DNA of 64,000 bases from contig PUQB01000809.1 in assembly GCA_003024785.1 (NCBI GenBank), positions 30,276 through 94,275 of the forward strand. Reading direction: 5' to 3'. Below the pieces are notes generated by a model that worked only from the letters and a program-made list of their open reading frames with translations, was not told where the DNA came from and searched no databases. The translations under genes and the position numbers were made by a program. The stretch is from Selaginella tamariscina. Its lineage: Eukaryota > Streptophyta > Lycopodiopsida > Selaginellales > Selaginellaceae. Positions within the stretch are counted from its first letter, which is position 1. The number at the start of each line of letters is the position of its first letter. Positions 34,324 to 45,704 of the stretch are shown here, piece after piece.

Positions 34324-37318
34324 ATGGCCAAAGTTACCTATGAAGGCATTGACAAAGATTTCCTAGTCGATGAAGATGGAAATGCTTTTGTGTTTGAACA
34401 TGATCTTCACATTGCTTTCAACATTCCTTATTGGTTCAGTATACATGTGGTTCAATTGATGTCAGTTTCTGCGAGTTTTAGAGAAGGTGTGAAGTTGTTA
34501 CCAGAAGGCAATGCATCAAACCAGTTTGTCTTTTACACATTGTGCCTGGCAAAGGGCCCATTGTTCAGGTTGCAGACAAAGGAGCGTGAAGAATCCATGT
34601 TGGTATGTCTTCTAAGAGCTGACAAATGTAGGATAAGGAATGATCTCATTGGTTCGTTGAAGTTAAATGAGTCTCTGAACTACCAAATATATACAATGGA
34701 AATGTCATTTACGAGCTTCCTCCAAAGAAAGAAAGCATAAAGAAGTACTTAGGGATGAATTGCAAGGATGGCTGCTACCATTGGACACACCCAAGCACAA
34801 CACACTGGTATGTTTTGGCGCGCGTCAGTCAAAGTTCATGTGTCAGACATTTTAAATGCATCAATGCTACCTGCCCCTAGGCTTTTAAAAAGAAAGCAAA
34901 TGAATGTCACTTAAAGGTGCTATGGAGAAGGCGAAGACAATTGAGTCAGGCAAAGTAAAAGGCATGAAATGTAAGCATTTATGGAGAGGAGCCATTGCTA
35001 GTGCACACTTGTCCGGCTTATGTGTACTACATTCTGTAGACAACATTTCTTTTACAAGGTTGTTCATTCACAGAGGTGTTCATCAGCATCCAGTCAGCCC
35101 TCAGTGTCAGCTTCAAATGTTCAATGTGCCAGAGCTAGTGTCAGCAACATGGTAAAAAGCAATCCCGAACCAATCAATGAGTGATTGAGTTTTAAGCTGC
35201 ACGTGAACTCATCTTTGAAGAACTTTCAAGGAAGGAGGGGAAGTTTCGTACATTAGTTTACTCTCAAAACTTGAACCTCTTACAAAGCATCGAAGGTATT
35301 TTTTCTTTAAATCTTGGCACATTGACGTGACTTTTTCATTAGGACTGATTACATAATCAAGACAGAAGAGACACACTTTAGAGAGGGTTACGAGGGTCTT
35401 TTGGAGCTAAAGACAAGTTGCCAATACCTTTCATTCATGTCATACATGTTCCAGGGATGGAAACTGATGGTGTTGAGGAGCAACCTTTGATCTTCAAAAT
35501 ACAATTGAGGGACCGGGTTCAGGAGTTGACTACATCAGAAGGTGTCAAAGTGGAGGAGACCTTCATGATCAATGGGTTGTTTTGGACCACACACCGTATA
35601 CCAGACTGGGCGACAATTGGAATACACCTTTATGACCCATTGTAAGTTGTAGAACTCTTCATAACACTTTCTAATTTTTGTTATCTAATGCTCTCTTACA
35701 GTGTCAGATCCATGGTCACTATAGCTTACGCAGATATGTGCCGTGAAGATAATGTTGTGTGTTAAAGTTCTTGAACACAATGCTAGAGGTTTGTAAGAAA
35801 CAGGGTTTGGAGAATGTAAACTTTGCTGGTTTTATGGAGCAATATGGATAGCCTTGCGCCAAGTATTCAATAATGGAGCAAAGATGAAAGGAAGGGAAAG
35901 AAGTTGTTGTTTCACTTTATGCAATCCGTGTGTTAGGTGACAAAGAAATGGATCGTAGAAGAACACCATGAAGAACACATGAAGCTTGCTTGTGCCTAGC
36001 CTGCAGCATTGAATGAACAATCTAAAAAAAAACAACTAGCAATTCTCAAGTCTTTTTGGGAAGGACAAGCGAAAACATTCGTGTTTTGAAGACATGGCTG
36101 TCTTGGTGGATCAGGCATGAGGATCACTTTCCATGGTGAAACTGGGAACATGACAAAAGAAGGACTCAGAGTGCTCCAACTACAAACAATGCTGAAGTGA
36201 TTCACATGAGAGAAGATTGGCCAAAAGAGTACCACTATTGGAGGCGACAATGTTAGACCTCACCAATGTAGTTCTGCAGAGTGCAAGGTGAAAGCGGCAA
36301 TAGAAGGGAGGTATATAGGGTCAGGTCCTTCGAAGGAAACTCTGTTGAAATGAGTGCAACGCAAACTCTCTGAAGGGAAAAGTGTATCTCCATCAACAAT
36401 TATCAATCTGGTGGAAGACGAGGAACACTTGACCAGCCTGGAGTTCACAGTACCACTAACATTCGAGTGCAAACTGTTAGGAAAATAGTCACAGAACAGA
36501 ACAGTCTGATGCTCGACGTTCACACAGACATGATGTAGAGTACACAGAGCGGGTGGTCCAAAACAATAGGAGAAAGAGGTTAGGTTCGAAGAGGTTTTGG
36601 AGAGAGAGATTGCACAAACAAAGTGGGCCATCAGATGAATGGGAGCATCCAGTAAGGTTAAGTGTTTGGGGATGAATCAGGAAGGAATTGCTCTATGTGG
36701 AAAACCAATGGTTATCCAAGCAGAGTGCCAGCACCAGGATTCTACAGAAAACAAATGTATAATGATGCCTTGGAAATGAGAGAGTATGTACAACAAATGA
36801 TGTGGTTCTGCCCAAGAGATTCAAGGTGTTTCACGCGGCCAAACGGTAAAATTCTTCAGTCAAGAATTCCAACACCACCAATGATTTGGCCTATGCTCAA
36901 GGAAACGAAGCTGACAAGTGAGGAGGTCAGAGATGGAAGGTTTGCAGGGGACGACAGGAAGAGTAATGAGGGTCAGAAGGACAAAACACCATCATCACCA
37001 CATGGAGCTGGATCTAAGGGCGCATGGTCCAGACTCCAACAAAAATGTCTAAAGAATAGAGAGAATTTCTACAAGGCCAAGACGTGTTTAGGTCGAGTGA
37101 GAAATGTTGAAGTGACAATTAGAGGACGGAAGGAGGCTTTCGTTGTGTCGGTAGGAAATGACTCTACAAAGGTGACTATCAGTACTTATCCTACATGCAT
37201 TGTTCTACCTTTCAGAAGAGCAAAAGTTGGAGCCCATGTGTACACATGTACTTCATTTACATCCGTGTGTTTGGCTTGAACTCGGACGTCACATATTTTA
37301 CAAAGGCAATTGCTCAGT
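34324..37318 (+). pseudogene. MULE transposase, copy B
   Basis: It starts ATGGCCAAAGTTACC. The first open part, 34324-34740, is unrecognised; it is followed by GMNCKDGCYHWTHPSTTHW and a CKH/HRGVHQHP zinc-binding-like region (34960-35100). RVQELTTSEGVKVEETFMI (35510) and SMVTIAYADMC (35705) precede the core (parallel to the copy A segment ending SVHQVTKKW). The end contains WSPCVHMYF preceded by YPTC and CSTFQKS (37180-37240). Together these give a CxC...CxH SWIM zinc finger, the usual C-terminal module of MuDR-type transposases, with one frame slip between the first two cysteines. About ten frame breaks make it non-functional. DDE residues could not all be placed. Confidence 0.65.
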
Positions 37319-37519
37319 GAGATGGAGGTCCACCGTTTGCTAGTGAATTGCAGCAGAGTTCATGACCACCGGTGCTACAAGGATAAATGTATACATAAAA
37401 ATGCTTTGTTTGAATAGTAACTTATTGAACTTTCTTATAAAGTATTCAAAAAATTCAAAAAATTTAAATGATTTATTTGTTGGTCAGCAATATTAAGCCA
37501 GTCGGATATTAAAAAACTT

Positions 37520-37645
37520 ATATCAAAAAATATTCTTGAGAATATTCTAGAGTATGCTAGAATATACTTGGAATATCCATGAATATACTAGAATATTTCA
37601 AAGCCTTCTGATCCGGAGCCTCCTTTTTGCCGAGACCTAGACACA
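37520..37645. repeat. MULE right end with GAATATTC repeats
   Basis: AATATTCTTGAGAATATTC, then TAGAATATAC, GGAATATCC and TAGAATATTTC, followed by GGAGCCTCCTTTTTGCCGAG. The last part is inverted relative to the left end at 6806-6872. Element boundary uncertain by about 20 bp. Confidence 0.5.
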
Positions 37646-37814
37646 TGACACTATACCAGCTACACACATAAAGCATACGCATTATAGATTTAAAAGAAAT
37701 AAAATATTAGTGTTGGAGATACAGGTGTGTTGGAGTGGAACCGTTAGAATGAAAATAATTATCATCATTGCTAACTACACAATAAAAATTTCATAACTAT
37801 CTATAAGCCTAGGC

Positions 37815-38160
37815 CTAACATGGCTTATTGATCTTGTTGCCACACAATTCTGGATTACTTTCAAAGCTGCAAAATTAATTATGTGTTAGATATACAGTAT
37901 ACACTCTATTTGCATGCTTATACTATTACCCTTGGAAGTGAACTTATCAAATGACCACCATTAGGAATTTTGCCAGATAACTGGTTATAGACAGGTCACT
38001 GCAAGCGTGATGAATAAACATTGCATATGTGTGTGTAATGGGACTACATATTTATTAGGAAGACTTGCCATGAGACAATGCATACTTACAGGACAACTAG
38101 CTTTGAGAGAGAGTTAATGAGTCTGGCAATGCCCATACAGCTGATTTTCTTCAAAGAGTC
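37815..38160 (-). pseudogene. SERK-type LRR gene fragment
   Basis: Three exons on the minus strand with GT..AG borders: 38160-38100 (about ENQLYG...LPDS, shifted), 37998-37930 (QLSGKIPNGGHLISSLPR after a one-base loss) and 37866-37815 (SFESNPELCGNKINKPC, stop). It matches the last three exons of the LRR gene at 2393-3527 in order and splice phase, with exon lengths 61 and 69 instead of 72. Upstream exons are not present. It lies just outside the MULE right end. Confidence 0.75.
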
Positions 38161-38439
38161 CTGTAAAAATTGTATGAAATTACCCTATATATATATAAAG
38201 CACGATTGTAATTAGTTACAATTTTTGTAAACTAATTTGTCAACATCAGTCAAATCTTTTATAATTATAATTATTATCATAATTAAATTTTAAATATTCT
38301 GATAGAATATTATTTTACCGGTTTAATCTAAGTTAAGCCATGGCGAATCTTTGTCCCCATGGTTGTCAAGGGCTTAAAAAAAAAATATGGCTAATTGATC
38401 GTTATCACTGTCATTATTCATATGGATAAATCTTGCTGC

Positions 38440-39000
38440 TATTCCAGAAGGCTATAAGCATTTGTTTTGTTGTCTCTACTGCTATGCTCAGACTCTTGGT
38501 TTGCAAAGGCCTCAAGCTATTAGAAAACATATTTTGAAAACCCATCATGTGAAAAAAAATTGTTATGCCGTGGGTCTCGAGAAGTAGGTGTTGCTTATAG
38601 TTTGCTTGGAAAAAAGAACTGGAAAAGTATATATGCTGCTTCAGTCTCAATGTTTCCAAAAGATGACAAAGAGGCACAGAAAAAGAAACAATGGCAGATC
38701 CTTCATCTTCTACTAGAATGGCCGCTGGCACAGGTGTTGAATGTGGTAGGGCTAGTTCATTGACTTCTTGTCCTTCACGACTTGGGCATGCTCCAGCTTC
38801 TTTGGATGCTTCCGCTTCACATAGCCCATGCATTCTCCATCACCATCACCACTTGGAATGGAAGAGTTGCTGGAAGGGGCGGCAATCGAGGAAGGTCCAC
38901 TTCACCATCTTCAAGTGGAAGCGACACTGGAAGAGGAAGAAGCATGTCACGCTACAAGCCCATCTTTAGATTGTCTTTAGAATATTCCGATATTTATGAA
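38440..39000 (+). pseudogene. Unrecognised fragment with a C2H2-like motif
   Basis: 38463-38555 reads KHLFCCLYCYAQTL and RPQAIRKHILKTHHV, a possible C-x2-C...H-x4-H zinc finger. Later (38850-38980) a basic GRVAGRGGNRGRSTS segment follows in another frame. Several stops. It could be the N-terminus of a transposase or of a host protein; I cannot assign it. Confidence 0.3.
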
Positions 39001-39550
39001 GAATATACCAACTAGAGATTTAGCTAAGTGTAATGTAATTAATAATAACTCATTGAGACGCTGATTCCACGTGTCATACTTATTCCATGAACATTGGACC
39101 TCCGGCTGTCCCATGTGGACCTTCAACTGCCCCCTGTGGACGTCCACCTTGTTGCTAAGGAGCACCTAGCCATCAACCAAAATTGTAACTTTTTCCATCC
39201 GGAGTCTTGATAACCATATTCCTAGTGTATGGAACAGTGATAGTGCCATCCTAATAATGTCTTTGGCCTGGTAGTGAGCATAAAATAGATGTGTGTGCAA
39301 CACATATGCTGGGATGATATTAACAAGTGGGGATTTGTTTTCTTGAAGCATGTACTTATGTGTTAAGTTCTCATAACATTTATGAGCCATAAAATATGCA
39401 GAAAAATGGGCTTAATATTTTGAGATCTTAAAATTTGCGAAAATATCATTGAGTGCAGTAGCAAGCTAGCAAAGCACTTGAAAAGAAGACCACGATGAAT
39501 GCGGACCAACGGACCTTGTGCAGTTAGTGAAGGAGAACTTCATGCAGGGC
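39001..39550. other. Unassigned sequence
   Basis: A minus-strand open stretch, 39390-39166 (YAHYQAKDIIRMALSLFHTL), has no recognisable domain. Inverted half-similar words TGGACCTCC, TGTGGACCTTC and TGTGGACGTCC lie at 39095-39145. Nothing else seen. Confidence 0.3.
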
Positions 39551-39679
39551 AATGCTAGAAGTGGAAGAGATGTTAAAGATGCACCAAAAAGCGATGCTAG
39601 AAGTGGAAGAGATGCTAACAGATGCACCAAAGAGCGATGCTAGAAGTGGAAGAGATGTTGAACAGATGCACCAATGAGC
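39551..39679. repeat. 43-bp tandem repeat, three units
   Basis: Units at 39551, 39593 and 39637, each with ATGCTAGAAGTGGAAGAGAT followed by GATGCACCAA. Over 90% alike. Confidence 0.85.
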
Positions 39680-39766
39680 TTGCCCTTGTCACCTTTGGAG
39701 ACCTGCCGGTTCAGAGTGAAAACTTTCAAAATATCTGTTCTCCCATTGCAATTAAGATTCAACCAG

Positions 39767-39959
39767 NNNNNNNNNNNNNNNNNNNNNNNNNNNNNNNNNN
39801 NNNNNNNNNNNNNNNNNNNNNNNNNNNNNNNNNNNNNNNNNNNNNNNNNNNNNNNNNNNNNNNNNNNNNNNNNNNNNNNNNNNNNNNNNNNNNNNNNNNN
39901 NNNNNNNNNNNNNNNNNNNNNNNNNNNNNNNNNNNNNNNNNNNNNNNNNNNNNNNNNNN
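39767..39959. other. Assembly gap (193 N)
   Basis: A run of N of fixed position. Nothing can be said about its content, and any open frame crossing it is meaningless. Confidence 1.
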
Positions 39960-40189
39960 AACCAGGAAAGCAGCAAATCTAAACATAACAAGCAGAACGA
40001 CCAAGAATTTCATCTTCATTTGAATGTAGGAATGGAGAGATCTGAAAAAGGCATGTGTGTGGGCATGTGTGGAACCTTAAATTATTAAATTTACTACATT
40101 TACTATTAATATTTACCACCGACCAGTTGAGTAAGTTATACTGCCCTTAAGGACAAGGACTTGCCCTTAAGGCTATGATAGTTGTATCA

Positions 40190-40990
40190 GTAGCCTTGAA
40201 GGATAAAGCTGTGAGGTGGTGGATACGCATTCGAAATTAGTGCCAATTAGCTCACCAAGAGATGATTGAACTTGGGAGGAGTTCTCTGAGCTATTTAAGA
40301 AAGTGTATGTTCCTTGATTTGATGTGTCTCATGTGAGGCGTGAATTGCAACACTTAAAGCAAGGGAAGATGACATTGGATGACAATTACTTTGTTGTGTA
40401 CCTAACGTGTCTATCAACCAGCAGAAGAATTATTTTATAGATGGGTTGTGAAGTGCTAATTTGAATAATCTTAACTCGGTGATTCAGTCCAAGACTTTGA
40501 AGGAGCTATTCAAATATGCCCCTTGCTAAATGAGGAGGATAAGGTGTTTAGGGAGAATGAGCAACATGGCAAGAAGCATGGTAGGAGCACCTCTCTGAGT
40601 CCTTGTGAGCACCAGGAGTACAGAGGGAATAGCCATTGTGCTAGGCCAAAGTCCAAGATGGTAGCCTCTAGTTCTTATTGCTTCAACAACTGGCCTAAGA
40701 AGATTGTTAAGGTATTTGATAGTGAATGTTGCCACCTATGTGGAGAGGTGGGACAATGGAAGGCAAATTGTCGAAGGAGGAACAAGCCCAAGGGCAAGGG
40801 TTTCAATGTGACAAGGACAAGGAGATGCCTAAGAAGCTTCAGGAGATGGAGCGTGGAGAGGAACACAAGGGAGATAGTTTTAAGTCACAAGGTAAATTTC
40901 TGTCTGTTCTTGCTCGAAAGGTAAATTGCATGGCATCGGAGGAGCCACATGCACGTGCTATTGTGGTGAGGGATGACTTGGTGAACATCT
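40190..40990 (+). pseudogene. gag of element 2
   Basis: ALKDKAVRWWIRIR (about 40195) is the capsid W motif; FDSECCHLCGEVGQWKANC (about 40718) is a zinc knuckle with Gln in the His position, so metal binding would be impaired. At least five stops or shifts. Confidence 0.7.
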
Positions 40991-42330
40991 AGTGCAAATC
41001 CTTTTGGATAATGGTAGTAATAACTTTGTATTAGCAAAGTTAGTGTAAGAATGTAGCTTACCCATGAAGATTATGCCTTAATACAAGATTGAGGACTCAG
41101 CTATTGTCACACAGAGCTAGAATGCTTGTGTGGAGGAGTTACAACTGAAGGTTGGCAAAACTCAATTGGTAGAGACTTTCTTTTTTGCGGAGCTAGCACG
41201 TGTGGACCTCATCCTTGGGATGAGCTGGCTGGAGTGTGTGGATATTGAGATCAAGTGGAGCATCAAACAAGTGAAGCTTGATTATAGTGGAGTGAAAGAC
41301 ACTTGGTTTGGAACAAAGCTTGAGTCTCTAAACAAGTATCTTTTTATTATGTCTTTGAGGAAATATCTTCGTAATAAAGAAGATCAAGTCTTTCTGATGT
41401 ATATACATGAGTTCGATTCTTCTAATGTCACCTTGGGCGAAGCTGCTGTGCAAGTTGTCCTTGAGGAGTTTGCTGACGTCTGCCCTCCCGAGCTATCTCA
41501 TGGCTTACTACCTGCAAGAGGTGTGGAGCATGAGATTGTGTTGGAATAGGGTATGAAAGCCATTTACCGTAAGCCGTTCCAATTGAGCCATGTTGAGGAG
41601 CAAGAAGTTAAGAAACAAGTGATGGAGCAATTGAAATAAGGCTTCATACAACTAAGTAAGTCTTCATTTGGTGCACCAATATTGCTTGTCAAAAAGAAAG
41701 ATAGCACCATGAGGATGTGCATAGACTACAGAGCTCTCAACAAGCAAACAGTGAAGAACAGGATGCCCATGCCACGTGTGGATACTATCATGGATCATCT
41801 TGGTGGAGCCAAAGTGTTCACCAATATAGATTTGCACAGTGGGTATCATCAGATTTTGGTGAAGGAGGCAGATATCTACAAAACTGCTTTTAACACTAGC
41901 TTTGGGCATTTCGAGTTCACTGTTATGCCCCAGCCACATTCACTCAGTTGATGACTGAGGTGTTTGGTGACTTGCACGACTTTGTGGAGATCTTCCTCGA
42001 CGATATTCTTATTTACAGTAAGAATATGAAGAAGCATGTGCAGCATTTGTGAAGAGTCCTTCAGTTGTTGAGGGAGAACAAGCTCTATGTAAAGAAGAGC
42101 AAATGTGCATTTGCTTAGTGCGAAGTGGAGTATTTGAGTCACAATGTGATGCTAAGTGGAGTGAAGATTGATCCATAGAAGGTGGAAGTGGTGGAGCAAT
42201 GGCCAATTCTAGCAATGCAGAAGAGTTACGGAGTTTCTTGGGCATGGCTGGTTATTACCGGCGGTATGTCAAGGATTATGCCAAGAAAGCTTCTCCATTA
42301 ACTAAGTTGCTGAAGAAGGACATTCCCTTT
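40991..42330 (+). pseudogene. Protease and reverse transcriptase of element 2
   Basis: LLDNGSNNFVLAKL (about 41000) is the protease active loop with DNGS. VDLILGMSWLE and VLEEFADVCPPELS follow. RT motifs: [50 protein letters not shown] (FG lost to a one-base shift), VEIFLDDILIYS with intact DD, and [19 protein letters not shown]. Frameshift at about 41935. Confidence 0.85.
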
Positions 42331-42419
42331 GCATGGAGTGCTTCAAAGAGAGTAGTTTCCAAGCTTTGAAACAAGCTTTAGTACATGAGTTTTATGTATT
42401 ACAAATCTTTCTAAGCCTT

Positions 42420-43980
42420 ATGAGGTATCGTGTGATGCAAGTGGAGTGGCCATTGGAGTAATGCAAGAGGAAAGGCATATTTCTTATGAGAGTCGTACTT
42501 TGAATCTTGTAGAGCAATAGTACTCAACGTATGAGCAAGAACTATTGGCTATTGTTAATGCATTACGAGTTTGGAGGCACTATCTTTATGGTGCAAGTTT
42601 CAAGGTGTTTAAAATCATAAGCCTTTGGTGTATCCGTTCACACAAAAAGAGTTAAACTGTCGGCAAGCTCATTAGATGGTTAAGCTCATGGAGTTTGGCA
42701 AATTTCCTATTAAGCATCGTGTGGGGAAGGCTAACGTGGTGGCAAATGCTTTGTCATGTGTTAGGAGAGCCACAATAGTTGGAGAATTCCAAACATGCTT
42801 ATGTAATGCATTAACAAGGACGGTCAGTGAATTTAGCTAGGTAATTCAACATGCTCAAGCACAAGACACCGAGGTGCAAGAGCTTAGAGGACAGCTAGAG
42901 CCACCATTCTCATTTCAGGATGGAGTTTTGTACTACAATGGCTGTGTGTATCTTTCTCGTGTGGCCCATTTGATCAAGAGAAGGTTCTACTTCAGGAATA
43001 TGAAAGATGATATCATAGAGTATTGCAGGACTTGTGACAAGTCAGCAAGTAAAGGTGCTCAGGGAGAAACCAGGTGGGCTATTAGTACCATTGCCTATTC
43101 CTGACAAGCGATGGGGCAGTATCTCTATAGACTTTGTCACCCATTTGCCAAGGACACAGAGGCAGAATGAACAGGTGTGGGTCATTGTGGACAGGTTGAC
43201 AAAGTTTGTCAAGTTATTTCCCTTGGGAAAGAATGTGAATGCATCCGAGCTGGCTATGATGTATTTACAACATGTATTTCCTATCCACGGATTTCCATAT
43301 GATATTGTAAGTTATCGGGACTCCAAGTTCACTTCTAGCTTTTGAAGAGGCTTTTCTAAGTGCATGGAAGTGAAGCTTAAGCTGTGTAGTGAAGATCATC
43401 CCGAAATAGATAGGCAAACAGAGAAGGTGAACCAAGTTCTGGAAGATATGCTAAGGTGCACTGTTAACCAGAAGGAAGGCCAGTGGGATAAGTATATTCC
43501 ATTACTTGAGTTTGCTTATAATAACAACCAGCACAATGGCATTGGAAATGAGTCCATACTATGCTATGTTTGGACGGCATCCCAAAACAGCTTTTGAGCT
43601 AGGTTTAACAAGTAAGAAAGGTCAAGGCAATATGGATGAGGAAGCTAAAGATCTGAGTGTTGAGCTTGGAAACATTCAGAGTTTGAGCAAGAAGAACTTA
43701 CAAGCAGCTTAGAGCCGAGCTATCAAGTTTGCTAATGAGCACAAAAGCTTTCAAGAGTTCAAAGTGGGAGAGTATGTATATCTCCAAGTGGTATTTGTTG
43801 TGTGGCCTTACTGAAGGGACACAATAATAAGTTTTCTCCCAGGTACTCAGGTCCTTATGAGATTCTGGAGTGTATCGTAAAGTGGCATATTGACTATGGT
43901 TGCCAGAAGGAGTGAGGGTGCACCCAGTGTTTCATGTTAGCTAGTTAAAGAGAGTACTCACAAGGAACAAGTCTTGGGTA
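42420..43980 (+). pseudogene. RNase H and integrase of element 2
   Basis: RNase H: VSCDASGVAIG, STYEQELLAIVNALRVWRHY (about 42520). Integrase: CRTCDKS (about 43025), the core start RWGSISIDFVTHLP, VDRLTKFVKLFPLGK, and later VNQVLEDMLRCTVN and NNQHNGIGNESILCY. C-terminal region reads KFSPRYSGPYEILE and GVRVHPVFHVS (43840-43945). Numerous stops. Confidence 0.85.
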
Positions 43981-44070
43981 GATTCTGTGGATGTACAAAG
44001 CTAATGATACAGGATCAGTTGAGTAAGTTATACTACCCTTGAGGACAAGGACTTCTAATGAGGGAAGGAT

Positions 44071-44326
44071 TGTTATGACCCGTATAACAAATCAAAGAAT
44101 ATTCCCCATAAAGGCATAGGCCAAATATTCCCAAAAGGTTATACATATATATAGAAGAATCCAAAAAGAATATAGATATAAGGTATAAAAGGGAATTAGG
44201 AGAATCAAGAAAGGCACTCTAATATTGGAAGCCTTTTTGAAGAGCAACATGTGGAAACTAGAGACAGCTCGGGGGAGGTTGGGTGGTTTTGTGAAGGTCT
44301 CTAGTTTGTATGTAGTGGTGCCTAAC
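44071..44326 (+). repeat. 3' LTR of element 2
   Basis: It starts TGTTATGACCCGTATAAC after a purine-rich GAGGGAAGGAT and probably ends at GTGCCTAACA. The first 80 bp recur at 49792-49870. Right end uncertain. Confidence 0.6.
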
Positions 44327-44329
44327 AAT

Positions 44330-44650
44330 TTTAGGTATGTTCAGTTCTCTTAAGTACCATAGAAATTAATTGTTTGTTATTTTTTTAAAGTTTATAAATA
44401 AATATTTAAAATATTTTTAATATTTTTAAAGAATCTATTCTATACTTAAATATGCTATAGTGAGAATAATTGAGATAACAACACTCAAAATAAGAGCATA
44501 AGTAACAAATATATTACAAAAAAAAATTAGAAAAATAGTAAGATTAAGACAAGTAAATATAATAAATTTATAACCAAAAAAGATTAGGATAAAATAATAA
44601 CATTAAATTTATTACAGCATTAATAATATTACTCTCAATTTTAAATTAAA
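44330..44650. other. AT-rich spacer
   Basis: A/T-rich DNA with many AATA and TTAA words between two LTRs. Nothing recognised. Confidence 0.5.
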
Positions 44651-44653
44651 TAT

Positions 44654-45400
44654 TGTCATGACCTTGTGCAAAGGGCGAAACTTTTAAAACAAGGATAGAA
44701 CCTTTGAGCTGAAAGGAGGAGATTGTATTCAAGAAGAATAAATACAAAATGAAACACAAGGCCGAAGATTAGTGTTGAATGATTCTGAAAAATCTGGAAC
44801 TGGAACCCTATTTATATATTTGAGGTCCTGAGAATTGTGTGGTCCATAATTGGTCTGGAATGTGTGGTCCACAATTGGTCTGGAACATGCTACGCCTTGC
44901 TGTTGATAGTGTAATTCAGCATCTAAGATCATATGGATAAGTTGGCACGTCATCCATCACATCATCATTTGCGACGTGGCAGATGACATGGCGATGACGC
45001 AACAGATGACGTGGGTGGTGAGGTGGGTGATGAGGTGGCAGCTGATGTGGGTGATGACATGGCGACTTACGTGGGTGATGACATGGCTATTGATGTGCCT
45101 GCTAACATGGGTGATGATGTGGCTGCTAACGTGGGTGATGACGTGGCAGCTGACATGGATAATGACATGGCGGTTGGTGTGGGTGGTGATGTGGAGGCCT
45201 ATGTGTTAAGGTGTACATAGAATTCTTGAGGTATCTAGCGAGGTAGTTAGACGGTGGAACATAGGAGAGAAAAACTTGGAATTGTTGGTTGTATTTTTGC
45301 CCCATGAATAAACTTTAAGTTGGCTAACACATATGTGTGTTAGTGGAATGGTCTCGCGTTCAAGTTCTGTGAAAGGTAAAAAATAATTGATGATTCTTAC
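44654..45400 (-). repeat. 3' LTR of chromovirus element 3
   Basis: On the minus strand it runs from TGTAAGAATCATC, just after the purine tract GAAGGGGGAGATAG, to GGTCATGACA, giving TG...CA ends and 747 bp. It contains a minisatellite at 44965-45205. There is no second LTR in the window to confirm the borders. Confidence 0.65.
44965..45205. repeat. About 30-bp minisatellite with TGACGTGGC words
   Basis: Around eight degenerate units of GTGGGTGATGACATGGC plus a variable 12-13 bp. ACGTGG/TGACGTGG words recur in many units. Two long plus-strand open frames here are repeat translation. Confidence 0.75.
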
Positions 45401-45700
45401 ACTATCTCCCCCTTCGATGATGAGCACCACGTGTCATTAGTCCATGTTTTGCAGGATATCGATGATGGAACTCGACAACAAGATCAGGAGCATTAACAAC
45501 ACTAATCAGTCCACGCTATCTCCCCCTTCGATGAGCACTGTGCATCATTAGTGGACTATCTCCCCCTTCGATGATGAGCACCGCGCGTCATTAGTCTATG
45601 TTTTGCAGGATATCGATGATGGAACTCGACAACAAGATCAAGAGCATTAAAGATCAAGAGCATTAACAACACTAACCCAGTCCATGAAATAGTGAAGCTG
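45401..45700 (-). repeat. Polypurine-tract region, triplicated
   Basis: CTATCTCCCCCTTCGATGA (reverse strand GGGGGAGATAG, a polypurine tract) occurs at 45401, 45507/45520 and 45558. Each is followed by related sequence including GATATCGATGATGGAACTCG. Only the first abuts the LTR. Confidence 0.65.
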
Positions 45701-45704
45701 TCAC

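Larger units (their letters stand above)
31735..37645. mobile_element. Mutator-like element, copy B (left end missing)
   Basis: It starts at the equivalent of position 8490 in copy A, so the left terminus and methyltransferase end are missing. It keeps the N-terminal half of the minus-strand gene, the hairpin array, the full transposase region with a SWIM finger, and the right terminus near 37645. Confidence 0.7.
40126..44326 (+). mobile_element. Ty3/gypsy retrotransposon 2, decayed
   Basis: Gag knuckle, protease, RT (FLDDILIYS), RNase H, integrase and a 3' LTR are in the order of a Ty3/gypsy element with many stops. The 5' LTR is missing or lost in or near the gap. A 40-bp word CAGTTGAGTAAGTTATACT occurs at 40127 and again at 44016 just before the 3' LTR, so the left edge may be a rearranged 3' piece. 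Confidence 0.8.

Noticed and set aside
39622-40023. Open frames across 39767-39959
   Set aside because: They pass through an assembly gap of unknown bases.
44976-45220. Plus-strand proteins of repeated VGDDVAA or WVMTWQLT
   Set aside because: Translation of a minisatellite inside an LTR.
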